From Micromonospora tarensis (GTDB lineage: Bacteria > Actinomycetota > Actinomycetes > Mycobacteriales > Micromonosporaceae), in the NCBI RefSeq assembly GCF_016803395.1, contig NZ_JAEVHL010000047.1:1-33015 (forward strand): DNA of 33,015 bases, in the 5' to 3' direction. Below are positions 24,548-32,927 of this stretch, piece after piece. The notes below the pieces were generated by a model, which searched no databases, was not told where the DNA came from, and was given only the letters and a program-made list of their open reading frames with translations. The translations under genes and the position numbers were made by a program. How positions within the stretch are numbered: position 1 is the first letter of the stretch; every line of letters starts with the position of its first letter.

Positions 24548-26026
24548 GTGAATCGTCGCCTGCTCGCCGTCCTCGTACCCCTCGCGGTGCTGCTCGTCGC
24601 GGCGCTCGGGGTGCCGCTCAGCGTCACCGTGGCGGAGCGGGAGATGCAGGAGACCTACGTCGACCGGCTCGGCGACGTCGGTCGGTTCGCGTCGCTGGCC
24701 GACACCGCCCTGTCGACCGGGCGGACCGAGGCGCTGCACCAGGAGTTGGCGCGCTACCACAAGCTGTACGGCATCCCGGTCGTGGTGATCGACACGTCGG
24801 GCACGGTGCTGCTCGGACCGGCCGAGGCCTACCAGGAGGCAGCGCGAGCCGAGCCGGCGTTGCCCCGGATCGTGACGGCGGCGCTGGCCGGCGCCCGATC
24901 CGAACCGTCCGGAGCGTGGGCGCCCTGGGACAACTCCGCCCTCGTGGTGGCCGAGCCGGTGGGGCGGGACAGTGAGGTCGTCGGCGCCGTCGTGACGATC
25001 TCCGACCTGTCGACCACGCGCGAACGCATCCTGGTCCGCTGGGCCCGCCTCGCCGGGCTCGGGTTGCTGCCGCTGATCGCACTGGTGGCCGTCGCCTGGC
25101 CGGTCTCGGCGTGGGTGCTGCGCCCGGTACGCAAGCTGGACGCGGCGACCTCGCGGATCTCCCAGGGCGACCTGACGATCCGCGTCGACGCCGAGGCCGG
25201 ACCGACCGAGCTGCGGCGGCTGGCCGGGTCCTTCAACATCATGATGGACGCCGTCGAGAACTCCGTGCATCGGCAGCGGGCGTTCGTGTCCGACGCGTCG
25301 CACCAGTTACGCAACCCGTTGACCAGCCTCCGGCTCGCGGTGGAGAGCCTCGACCCACACCTTCGGCCGGAGGGCGACGGGCGGCAGGTCTACGACGTCG
25401 CCGTCGACGAGTTGAAGGCGATGCAGCGGATGCTGAATTCGCTCCAGGCCAGCGCGCGGTTGGAGAGCATGCGAACGGCCTCCCCGGTGGACCTCGACGA
25501 GGTGCTGACCACCCGGGTGGACCGGTGGCGGGCGTTGACCGCGTCGGCGGGGCAGACGCTCTCCGTCGACGTGCCGCCGGGGCTGCGGCTGCTGGAGCCA
25601 CCCGGCGGGCTGGGCAGCATCCTGGACGAGCTGATCAGCAACGCGTTGCGGTTGTCGGACGCGCAGCTGGTGGAGGTGCGGGCCCGGGTCGTCCCGGGCG
25701 ATCCGGGTGTCGGGTCCGGCAACGGCACCGCGACGGGAGACGTCGTCGTGATCACCGTCCGCGACGACGGTCACGGCGTCGACGCCACGGAGCGGGCTCA
25801 GGCACTGCAACGGTTCTGGCGGTCACCCCGGCACCAGAACGTCTCCGGGACCGGCCTGGGCCTGGCGATCTGCGCCGACCTGGTCGCCCGGGCCGGGGGC
25901 GAGCTGCGGCTGGAGGAGGGCCTGCCCCGCCCGGACGGCACCGGGCACGGGTTCGCCGCGGTGATCGTGCTGCCGGTCGTGCCCGGCGTGGAGTCGTCGC
26001 GCGGCGCGACGCGGACGCCGGTCTGA
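24548..26026 (+). CDS. sensor histidine kinase (TctE-like)
   Basis: 492 residues. TM1 lies at about 5-27, an extracytoplasmic sensor region follows to about 165, TM2 at 167-190, then a HAMP linker (LRPVRKLDAATSRISQGDLT), HisKA with DASHQLRNPLTSLRL (phospho-acceptor His252) and a HATPase (DELISNALRLS; VRDDGHGV; GTGLGLAIC). GTG start at 24548, 6 bp after the regulator stop. With the divergent tctCBA genes and the downstream TAXI protein it forms a carboxylate-sensing module. The extracytoplasmic region would detect ligand directly or through a loaded binding protein. Confidence 0.93.
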   Translation: MNRRLLAVLVPLAVLLVAALGVPLSVTVAEREMQETYVDRLGDVGRFASLADTALSTGRTEALHQELARYHKLYGIPVVVIDTSGTVLLGPAEAYQEAARAEPALPRIVTAALAGARSEPSGAWAPWDNSALVVAEPVGRDSEVVGAVVTISDLSTTRERILVRWARLAGLGLLPLIALVAVAWPVSAWVLRPVRKLDAATSRISQGDLTIRVDAEAGPTELRRLAGSFNIMMDAVENSVHRQRAFVSDASHQLRNPLTSLRLAVESLDPHLRPEGDGRQVYDVAVDELKAMQRMLNSLQASARLESMRTASPVDLDEVLTTRVDRWRALTASAGQTLSVDVPPGLRLLEPPGGLGSILDELISNALRLSDAQLVEVRARVVPGDPGVGSGNGTATGDVVVITVRDDGHGVDATERAQALQRFWRSPRHQNVSGTGLGLAICADLVARAGGELRLEEGLPRPDGTGHGFAAVIVLPVVPGVESSRGATRTPV

Positions 26027-26033
26027 GGACCGG
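26018..26033. terminator. short hairpin between convergent genes
   Basis: CCGGTC (26018-26023) and GACCGG (26028-26033) form a 6-bp stem with a 4-nt loop across the kinase stop codon. It sits in the only gap before the convergent TAXI gene end at 26047. The stem is short and there is no T-run, so terminator function is a guess. Confidence 0.3.
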
Positions 26034-26046
26034 TCCCCGTCGCGGG

Positions 26047-27006
26047 TCAGCGTTTGCGGTCGCGGAACCAGGCCGCCGCGCCGGGGTGCAGCGGGATCGT
26101 CGCGGTGGAGATCGCGGTCCGCACGTTGATCTGCCACGCTTCGGGGACGGCCTCCCCGTCGTCGCGGCTGCCCGAGGCGATCGTTCCGGTGTGCGTGAAG
26201 ATCGTGTCGGTGATGGCGTAGACCAGGTCGGCGGGCAGGTCGTTGCGGACCAGAAGCACATTCGGCACCGCTACCGTGCGGGTGGCCGGGACGCTGGCGT
26301 AGGCGGTCGCGGGGATCATCGCCGGCGCGTACGGACCCGGGTACGCCCGGCAGAGCGCGTCCGCCTGCGCGTCCAACGGGATCATCCGGACGGGGTGCCG
26401 CAGCGCCAGCTCGGTGATGGCCGGTGTCGGGACGCCGGTCAGGGAGAACATCGCGTCGATCTTGCCGTCGCGCAGCGACGCCGCCGAGTCGGCCTGGCTG
26501 AGGAACCGACGGTCGGCCCGCATCCGCGCGAGCTGAAGGACCCGCGCCGAGGTGAACTCGGTGCCCGAGTCGTGGGCCCCGAGGGACACCCGTTTGCCAG
26601 TCAGGTCGGCGAACTCGTCGAGACCGGAACCGGCCATCACCACGAGATGCAGGTGACTGTCGTAGAGCCGGCAGATCGCCGACAGCCCCTCCGGTGCGCT
26701 GCCGTCGGTAGTGATCAGCACGTCGAGGCTGGTCAGCCCGAGCTGCACCTCGCCAGCTCGCAGCATCCGGATGTTGTCGGTGGACGCCCTGCTCGGCACG
26801 GTGGTCACCGTGGCGCCCGGCACGTACTCGGAGATGTGTTCGGCCAGCGCACCGCCGATGCGCCGGTACACCGCCCCCGCCGGCCCGGTGGCGAGTCGCA
26901 GGTGCACCTCGTCGACCTCGGGCTCCCGGGTGCACCCGACGAGCATCCCGCCGGCGGCCAGGAGCACCGCCCGTCGGCTGAGCCGCGACTCCCGGATCGG
27001 CACCAT
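26047..27006 (-). CDS. TAXI-family solute-binding lipoprotein
   Basis: 319 residues. The leader has a twin-arginine-like SRRAVLLAAGG followed by a lipobox MLVGC (Cys25), so it is probably a lipoprotein, possibly Tat-exported. The mature part matches TRAP-associated extracytoplasmic (TAXI) binding proteins: LATGPAGAVYRRIGGALAEH, a TDNIRMLRAGEVQLG region, LGAHDSGTEFTSARVL and DAMFSLTGVPTPAI. TAXI proteins normally feed a fused TRAP permease, but none is encoded here. It is convergent with the kinase. It may serve a permease elsewhere, donate to the Tct system or act as a sensory partner of the kinase. ATG at 27004-27006 was chosen because it begins the signal peptide. Confidence 0.88.
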   Translation of the reverse strand: MVPIRESRLSRRAVLLAAGGMLVGCTREPEVDEVHLRLATGPAGAVYRRIGGALAEHISEYVPGATVTTVPSRASTDNIRMLRAGEVQLGLTSLDVLITTDGSAPEGLSAICRLYDSHLHLVVMAGSGLDEFADLTGKRVSLGAHDSGTEFTSARVLQLARMRADRRFLSQADSAASLRDGKIDAMFSLTGVPTPAITELALRHPVRMIPLDAQADALCRAYPGPYAPAMIPATAYASVPATRTVAVPNVLLVRNDLPADLVYAITDTIFTHTGTIASGSRDDGEAVPEAWQINVRTAISTATIPLHPGAAAWFRDRKR

Positions 27007-27080
27007 GCCGCGATGATACAAACGGCGACCGTCGATGGCTGACGCCGACCGGCCGGCTCCCGGCACACCCGACCCCGCGG

Positions 27081-27848
27081 TCAGCGCTGCCCCTGTCGGC
27101 TCAGCAGGCCGAGCCGGCCGGCGATGTGCGTGGCCACCTCGTCCGCCCGCTCGGCGAGATAGAAGTGCCCACCCGAGAAGACCCGGATCGCGCAGGTGGC
27201 GTTGGTGTGCAACGCCCAGGCCTTGGCGTCCTCCACCGCGACGCGCGGGTCGACGTCGCCGATCAGCACCTCGATCGGCGGCGCGACTGCCGCCTGCGGC
27301 GGGTCACACCGGTACGACTCGATCGCTGTGTAGTCCGCCCGCACCGCCGGCATGATCATGGCGATCAGCTCGGGGTCGGCCAGCAGGCTGACGTCGGTGC
27401 CGCCGAGCTGGCGCATCTCGTCGATCACCGCCGGGTCGTCGCGACGGTGCACGTTCTCCTCCCGGACCACCGAGGGCGCTCGCCGACCGGAGGCGAAGAG
27501 CACCTCGGGCACTGGCGCGCCGCGGCGTTCCAGCCGGCGGGTCACCTCGAAGGCGAGGATCGCCCCCATGCTGTGGCCGAAGAACGCGAACGGACCCTCG
27601 ACCGCGCCGGCCAGCACGTCGGCCACCTGGTCGGCGAGCAGGCCGAGGTCGGTGATCGCGGTTTCGCGGTGGCGGTCGTGGCGGCCCGGGTACTGCACGG
27701 CGAGCACCTCGATCTTGTCGCCGAAGAGCCCGGCCAGCGGCGAGTAGTAGCTGGCGGCGCCGCCGGCGTGCGGAAAGCACACCAGCCGGACCGGGGCGTG
27801 TGGAAGCCGCCGCACGACCCTGATCCACGTCTGATCCATGGGCTTCAT
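27081..27848 (-). CDS. type II (external) thioesterase
   Basis: 255 residues of the GrsT/TEII group: LVCFPHAGGAASYYSPL at 22-38, VQYPGRHDR at 51-59, nucleophile elbow GHSMGA with Ser93, the acid in GDVDPRV and catalytic His in FSGGHFYL. Such enzymes remove aberrant acyl groups from carrier proteins of PKS and NRPS lines. The start is ATG 27846-27848 with GGCGGA upstream; ATG 27837-27839 is also possible. It stands alone here, 22 kb from the PKS-type operon at the left edge, so its partner synthase is not in view. It ends 75 bp upstream of the TAXI gene's start in the same direction. Confidence 0.92.
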   Translation of the reverse strand: MKPMDQTWIRVVRRLPHAPVRLVCFPHAGGAASYYSPLAGLFGDKIEVLAVQYPGRHDRHRETAITDLGLLADQVADVLAGAVEGPFAFFGHSMGAILAFEVTRRLERRGAPVPEVLFASGRRAPSVVREENVHRRDDPAVIDEMRQLGGTDVSLLADPELIAMIMPAVRADYTAIESYRCDPPQAAVAPPIEVLIGDVDPRVAVEDAKAWALHTNATCAIRVFSGGHFYLAERADEVATHIAGRLGLLSRQGQR

Positions 27849-28386
27849 CGTCCGCCGGGGCGCGGAACCGAGCAACACCGGTTCGAAGTCTCAAGTCTCC
27901 CGCCGAGCAGCGGGCGGGCCGCGCCGGCCGAGGGATTGACCGCCGGGGAGGGCCGGGGTTAACTGCACAGCAACGATGTGGATCGATGTTCATCCGGCCG
28001 CCTCATCCGGCACGGTGACGCCGTTCCGTGTCGTCTCGACATCGCCCCCGTCTTCGGCGGACGTGGGCAGACCGGGGCACCTCCCGGGGTGCGAGACACG
28101 CATCCGCACGGACGATCCAGAGGAGATCGTGTCGATGACGATGACGCCGCCGCTACGAATCGCAGTCGCCGCCCGGCCCGTCGGCTCGAGGCGATCGACC
28201 CCTGGGTGACGTTCGAGCTGACCACCCCTGCGCACACGTCGAGCCCGGCGGGTCCACTGTGGCCCGCGGCCGGCAGCCTCCCGAGCCCGGCGTCGGCGGC
28301 CCGGCCTCCAGCACTCCCCTGGCGGGCGCGCACCGACCGGTGCGCGTGCGCCCGACCGTCCCGTCCACCCGACCCGGGAGTACGCC
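27849..28386. other. divergent intergenic region with candidate rightward promoter
   Basis: 538 bp lie between the thioesterase and the sugar dehydrogenase. A TTGACC (27936-27941) and TTAACT (27959-27964) pair with 17-nt spacing reads as a rightward promoter and would give a leader of about 415 nt. Within it, AGAGGAG at 28120-28126 precedes a tiny frame of about 24-26 residues ending at 28209, unlikely to be a real gene. GC-rich repeats near 28350 could form hairpins. Nothing else is recognisable. Confidence 0.45.
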
Positions 28387-31254
28387 ATGCGCACACCACG
28401 TCCGCGCCTCACCGCGGCCGTCGTCCTGGCCATCCTCGCCAGCCTGCTGCCGATCCTGGTGGGGGTCACCGCCGCCGCACCACCGGCAGCGGCGGCACCC
28501 CCCGCGACCAGTCAGTTCGAGAAGATCAAGCTCGACGGCGGGCTCTCCATGGGAGAGCCGATCGAGTTGTCCGTCCTGCCCGACGGCAAGGTGCTCTACA
28601 TCAACCGGGGCACCAGTTCCGGTGGCGGCCAGGTCCGCCTCTACAACCCGGCCACCCGCAGCACGACCGTCGCGTTGACAGTGCAACTGGACGCCCGGTT
28701 CGAGGACGGCCTGATCGGCATCACCGCGCACCCGAGGTTCGCGGCCAACCGCTGGGTGTACCTGTTCTACTCGCCGGCCGGCACCCCGCTGGTCAACCGC
28801 ATCTCGCGGTTCACCTTCAACCCGAGCACGCTGGTGCTCGACCCGGCCAGCGAGACCCGGCTGATCGAGTGGCCGACCGAACGTCGGCTCTGCTGCCACT
28901 CGGCCGGCTCGATGACCTGGGACAGCAACGAGAACCTCTACTTCGCCGTCGGCGACAACACCAACTCCGGCGGTGACTCGGCCGGCATGGCCCCGATCGA
29001 CGAACGGACGAGCCGGGACGCCCAGTACGACGCGCAGCGGACCTCGGGCAACACCAACGACCTGCGCGGGAAGATCAACCGCATCCACCCGGAGGACAAC
29101 GGCACGTACACCATCCCGGCCGGCAACCTCTTCGCGGCGGGCACCAGCGGCACCCGGCCGGAGATCTACGTGATGGGGGTTCGCAACCCGTACCGGGTCT
29201 GGGTGGACCGGAAGAGCAGCAACACCCTCTACTGGGGCGAGGTCGGGCCGGACGCGGGAGCGACGATCGCCAACCGGGGGCCGGCGGCGTACGACGAGTG
29301 GAACCGGGCCACCGCGCCGGGTAACCACGGCTGGCCCTACTGCGGTGGTCCCAACGTCGCCTACAACGACTGGGACTTCGCCACCAACTCGCCACGCGGC
29401 TGGTTCCCGTGCGGCGGCAGCACCGGTCCGGTGAACAACTCGCCGCGCAACACCGGCCTCCAGCAGCTGCCGCCGACCCGGGGCGCGCTGGTCTGGGAGC
29501 AGCACGGCGGCAGCCGGGAGTGGCCCGCCCTGGACAGCCCGGGCGGCTGTGGCTCGCCCAACCACGCCGAGGTCTACCACTACGACAGCAACCTGGTCTC
29601 CGAGGTGAAGTGGCCGGCGTACTACGACAACAAACTGCTCATCGCCGAGTACTGCCGTAACTGGATCAAGGAGATCCAGTTCGACAACGGCAACGCGCGC
29701 ACCGGCAACCCGACGGTCATCGAGCCGGTGCTGGCCGGGATGTCGTTCGTCCACCCGATCGACCTGGAGTTCGGGCCGGACGGCTCGCTCTACCTGCTGG
29801 AGTACGGCAACGGCTACTTCTCCGGCGACGCCGCCGCCGGGCTCTACAAAATCAACTACGTGGCCGGTGGGCGGTCCCCGACCGCCGTCGCCTCGGCCAG
29901 CCCGGACAACGGCCTGAGCCCGTTGACGGTCAGCTTCTCCAGCGCCGGCAGCACCGACCCGGACGGCGACCCGCTGACCTACGCGTGGGACTTCGACAGC
30001 AACGGAACCGTCGACTCCACCGCCGCCAACCCCACCCACACGTACGCCAGCAGCGGCGACAAGCGGGCCCGGCTCACCGTGTCCGACGGGACCGGCCGCT
30101 CCGGCACCACCCAGGTGGCCGTCGTGGTGGGCAACAACCGGCCCACCGTCTCGCTGAACGGCATCCCCAACGGCGGGCTGTTCTCCTGGGACGAGAACCT
30201 GACCGCCACCGCGACCGCCACCGACGCCCAGGACGGCACGATCCCGTGCGCGAACGTGACGGTCCGGGCGGCGCTCGGCCACCAGGAGCACGCGCACGAG
30301 GAGGGCCAGGGCACCGGTTGCGGCTTCACCGTCAACACCGGGCCGGTGCACGCGGGGCCGGACTCGGTGCTCTTCTTCCTGCTGCGAGCCGGCTACACCG
30401 ACCGGGGCGCGGCCGGCAGCGTGCCGCTCACCGCCGAGCGGGACGTCACCCTCTGGCCCAAGCAGTGGCAGGCCGAACACCACGTCTCGCTGCACGGCCC
30501 CCAGGTGATCAACGCGGGCGGCGCGGAGGGCGGCCGGCGGCTCGGTGACATCCAGAACGGCGAGTACGTCCGGCACCACGCGGTGAGCCTGAAGGGCATC
30601 ACCGGGATCCGGGCCCGGGTCTCCTCGGACAAGGCCGGCAACGTCGCCTCCTTCCGGTACGACTCCCCCACCGGCCCGGAGGTCGCCCGGGTCACCGTGC
30701 CCAACACCGGCGGCTGGGACAACTACACCGAGATCAGCGCGACGGTCAGCAGGCCCGACGACAACACCCACGACCTGTACGTGGTGTTCACCGGCGGCAG
30801 CGGAGGAGCCCTGCTCGACCTGGACAGCTACACGTTCACCGGCGCGGGGGTGAGCACTCCGACGGGCGGCGTGCGCACCGGCCCGATCCGGGGCATGAGC
30901 AAGTGCGTCGACGTCAACGCCGGTGGGACCGCCGACGGCACCCGGGTCCAGATGTGGGACTGCATCGCCGGCGCTACCAACCAGCAGTGGACGTTGCCCG
31001 GCGACGGCACCATCCGCAGCCTGGGCAAGTGCCTGGACGTCCAGTCCAGCGGCACCACCAACGGCACCCCGATCCACCTGTGGACCTGCAACGGCAGCGG
31101 AGCCCAGCAGTGGGTGTCCGGGCCCAACGGCAGCCTGCGCAACCCGCAGGCCAACCGGTGCCTCGACATCCCCTCCTCCACGCCGACGAACGGACGGCAG
31201 TTGCAGATCTACGACTGCAACGGCACCGCGGCGCAGAACTGGACCCTGCCGTGA
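28387..31254 (+). CDS. secreted multidomain sugar dehydrogenase (GSDH, PKD, CBM6-like, ricin lectin)
   Basis: 955 residues. A signal peptide (1 to about 38) ends in an Ala-rich AxA site. Residues 45-480 form a glucose/sorbosone dehydrogenase-type beta-propeller (PQQ-dependent in known members), with EDGLIGITAHPRF, HSAGSMTWD, GVRNPYRVWVD and FVHPIDLEFGPDGSLYLLEYG. Residues 500-582 are a PKD domain (SAGSTDPDGDPLTYAWDFD). 583-690 is a Cys-containing linker of unclear type, about 693-819 resembles a CBM6 carbohydrate-binding module (GWDNYTEISA ... LLDLDSYTFTG), and 827-955 is a ricin-type beta-trefoil with three repeats ending in NQQWTLP, AQQWVSG and AQNWTLP. It would bind and oxidise polysaccharide or sugar outside the cell. 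RBS GGGAG precedes the ATG. PQQ biosynthesis genes are not in view. Confidence 0.92.
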   Translation: MRTPRPRLTAAVVLAILASLLPILVGVTAAAPPAAAAPPATSQFEKIKLDGGLSMGEPIELSVLPDGKVLYINRGTSSGGGQVRLYNPATRSTTVALTVQLDARFEDGLIGITAHPRFAANRWVYLFYSPAGTPLVNRISRFTFNPSTLVLDPASETRLIEWPTERRLCCHSAGSMTWDSNENLYFAVGDNTNSGGDSAGMAPIDERTSRDAQYDAQRTSGNTNDLRGKINRIHPEDNGTYTIPAGNLFAAGTSGTRPEIYVMGVRNPYRVWVDRKSSNTLYWGEVGPDAGATIANRGPAAYDEWNRATAPGNHGWPYCGGPNVAYNDWDFATNSPRGWFPCGGSTGPVNNSPRNTGLQQLPPTRGALVWEQHGGSREWPALDSPGGCGSPNHAEVYHYDSNLVSEVKWPAYYDNKLLIAEYCRNWIKEIQFDNGNARTGNPTVIEPVLAGMSFVHPIDLEFGPDGSLYLLEYGNGYFSGDAAAGLYKINYVAGGRSPTAVASASPDNGLSPLTVSFSSAGSTDPDGDPLTYAWDFDSNGTVDSTAANPTHTYASSGDKRARLTVSDGTGRSGTTQVAVVVGNNRPTVSLNGIPNGGLFSWDENLTATATATDAQDGTIPCANVTVRAALGHQEHAHEEGQGTGCGFTVNTGPVHAGPDSVLFFLLRAGYTDRGAAGSVPLTAERDVTLWPKQWQAEHHVSLHGPQVINAGGAEGGRRLGDIQNGEYVRHHAVSLKGITGIRARVSSDKAGNVASFRYDSPTGPEVARVTVPNTGGWDNYTEISATVSRPDDNTHDLYVVFTGGSGGALLDLDSYTFTGAGVSTPTGGVRTGPIRGMSKCVDVNAGGTADGTRVQMWDCIAGATNQQWTLPGDGTIRSLGKCLDVQSSGTTNGTPIHLWTCNGSGAQQWVSGPNGSLRNPQANRCLDIPSSTPTNGRQLQIYDCNGTAAQNWTLP

Positions 31255-31286
31255 CCGGACCCGCTCTCCTCTCGCAAGGAGCCGCC

Positions 31287-32786
31287 ATGCGCAGACGCGC
31301 CGTCATCGCGTTCACCGCCGTCGTCGTCGCCGGGCTCACCGTCGCCGCCGGGGCGACGACTGTGGCCCCGAGCCGGGCCGAGGCCGCGCCGCCGAGCACG
31401 ACTTTGGCCTCCGCCCCGACCGGCTCGCAGGTGGAGCCGGGCTACACCCCGCTGTTCGACGGCACCCCGGCCAGCCTCGCGCAGTGGCGGCAGGCCGGGC
31501 CGGGCGGCTTCACGCTCGCCGACGGCGTCCTCACCTCGTACGGCGGGATGGGGTTGCTCTGGTATCCGGTGCGCACCTTCGGCGACTACTCGCTCAAGGT
31601 CGACTGGATGATGCCGGGCGACGACAACGGTGGGGTCTTCATCGGGTTCCCCGATCCGCAGGGTGACCCGTGGGGCCCGGTCGGCACCGGTCACGAGATC
31701 CAGATCGACGCCACCGACGGCGACCCGACGCGCACCACCGGCAGCGTCTACAGCTTCCAGGCGCCGGACCAGGCCGCCCGCGCGGCGGCGCTCAACCCAC
31801 CCGGCGCCTGGAACAGCTACGAGATCGGCGTGCACGGTCAGCGGGTCGAGATCTGGCTCAACGGCATCAAGATCAACGATTACCTCAGCAGCCGGGCCAT
31901 CGCCAACGGCTACCTCGGCCTGCAGAACGACGGTGCCGGCCTCGACATCAACTACCGCAACGTGCGGATCAGGACGGACGGCCCGAGCGAGCCGCCCGCC
32001 ACCGATCTCGCCCGGGGCCGTCAGGTGACCGCGTCCAGTGTCGAGCCGGGCAGCCCGCACGCGGCGGCGAACGCCGTGGACGGCGACCCGGCCACCCGCT
32101 GGGGCAGCGCCTACGCCGACCCACAGTGGATCACCGTCGACCTCGGGGCGACGTACGCGATCAACCGGGTCCGGCTCGCCTGGGAGACGGCGCACGCCCG
32201 GGCGTACCAGGTCCAGCTCTCCCCGGACAACGCGACCTGGTCGCCGGTGTACACCACGACCACGGGCGACGGCGGCGTCGACGACCTCACGGTCAGCGGC
32301 ACCGGCCGCTACCTGCGGGTGTACGGCACCCAACGGGCCACCCAGTGGGGTTACTCGCTGTGGGACCTCAACGTCCACGGCAGCGCCACCGGTGGCACCC
32401 CGCTCTCCCGGGGCCGGCCGGTCACCGCGTCGAGCGTGGAGCCGGGCAGCACGCACGCGGCGGCCAACGCCGTGGACGGCGTCCCGGCCACCCGCTGGGG
32501 CAGCGCCTACGCCGACCCGCAGTGGATCTCGGTGGACCTGGGCGCCTCCCGCACAGTGAACCGGGTCCGGCTGACCTGGGAGGCGGCGTACGCGCGGGCG
32601 TACCAGATCCAGGTCTCGCCGGACAACGTCACCTGGTCGACGGTGCACACCACGACCACCGGCGACGGCGGCGTGGACGACATCGCCATCTCGGCCACCG
32701 GCCGCCACCTACGTGTCCTGGGCACCCAACGAGCCCTGCCCGGGTACGGCTACTCGCTGTGGGAGCTGGAGGTCCACGGCAGCTGA
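31287..32786 (+). CDS. secreted DUF1080 (3-keto-disaccharide hydrolase-like) protein with two discoidin domains
   Basis: 499 residues. It has a signal peptide of about 34 residues ending AEAAP, then a DUF1080 jelly-roll domain (about 52-230) with PLFDGTPASLAQWRQ, GDYSLKVDWMMPGDDNGGVF, GHEIQID and GLQNDG. Two F5/8 type C (discoidin/CBM32-like) domains follow, about 242-366 and 371-499. DUF1080 members include concanavalin-like glycan-active enzymes such as 3-keto-glycoside hydrolases, and the discoidin domains would anchor it to sugars. AAGGAG lies upstream of the ATG at 31287, 32 bp after the sugar dehydrogenase stop. The two genes are therefore an operon. The longer frame from 30903 is only read-through over the neighbour. 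Confidence 0.9.
   Translation: MRRRAVIAFTAVVVAGLTVAAGATTVAPSRAEAAPPSTTLASAPTGSQVEPGYTPLFDGTPASLAQWRQAGPGGFTLADGVLTSYGGMGLLWYPVRTFGDYSLKVDWMMPGDDNGGVFIGFPDPQGDPWGPVGTGHEIQIDATDGDPTRTTGSVYSFQAPDQAARAAALNPPGAWNSYEIGVHGQRVEIWLNGIKINDYLSSRAIANGYLGLQNDGAGLDINYRNVRIRTDGPSEPPATDLARGRQVTASSVEPGSPHAAANAVDGDPATRWGSAYADPQWITVDLGATYAINRVRLAWETAHARAYQVQLSPDNATWSPVYTTTTGDGGVDDLTVSGTGRYLRVYGTQRATQWGYSLWDLNVHGSATGGTPLSRGRPVTASSVEPGSTHAAANAVDGVPATRWGSAYADPQWISVDLGASRTVNRVRLTWEAAYARAYQIQVSPDNVTWSTVHTTTTGDGGVDDIAISATGRHLRVLGTQRALPGYGYSLWELEVHGS
32010..32783 (+). repeat. tandem duplicated discoidin domain coding sequence
   Basis: The coding stretches for the two C-terminal domains (about 32010-32385 and 32398-32783) are near-identical over long runs of nucleotides, for example around GCCACCCGCTGGGGCAGCG (32092-32110 and 32488-32506). 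Much of the similarity is at DNA level and not just protein level, so the duplication looks recent or is kept alike by gene conversion. Confidence 0.85.
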
Positions 32787-32866
32787 GCCGACCCGCTCAC
32801 CTGCGTTGAGCCCTCTCCGGGTCCGCCGTCGTACCGTCCCCCTCCGAGGACGGCGGGCCACCACCA

Positions 32867-32909
32867 GGGCAGCCGGTGCGACCGGCGTCCCCCGGTCGCA
32901 CGGCTGCCC
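32867..32909 (+). terminator. long hairpin terminator with one-base bulge
   Basis: Arms 32867-32885 and 32892-32909 pair over 18 bp with a single bulged G and a 6-nt loop. The hairpin lies 80 bp after the DUF1080 gene and just before the next gene starts at 32928. A second possible stem (32823-32830 with 32849-32856) precedes it. It probably ends the dehydrogenase/DUF1080 transcript, with partial read-through possible. Confidence 0.75.
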
Positions 32910-32927
32910 CCAACCCGTTGGAGCGTC

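Noticed and set aside
28129..28209. Tiny frame (24-26 codons) after an AGAGGAG site upstream of the sugar dehydrogenase
   Set aside because: Pro/Arg-rich translation without any leader-peptide features; the site is probably chance.
28153..31077. Open frame of 974 codons on the minus strand opposite the sugar dehydrogenase
   Set aside because: Val/Arg/Gly/Ala-biased translation without domains, wholly opposite a well-supported gene with signal peptide and recognisable modules.
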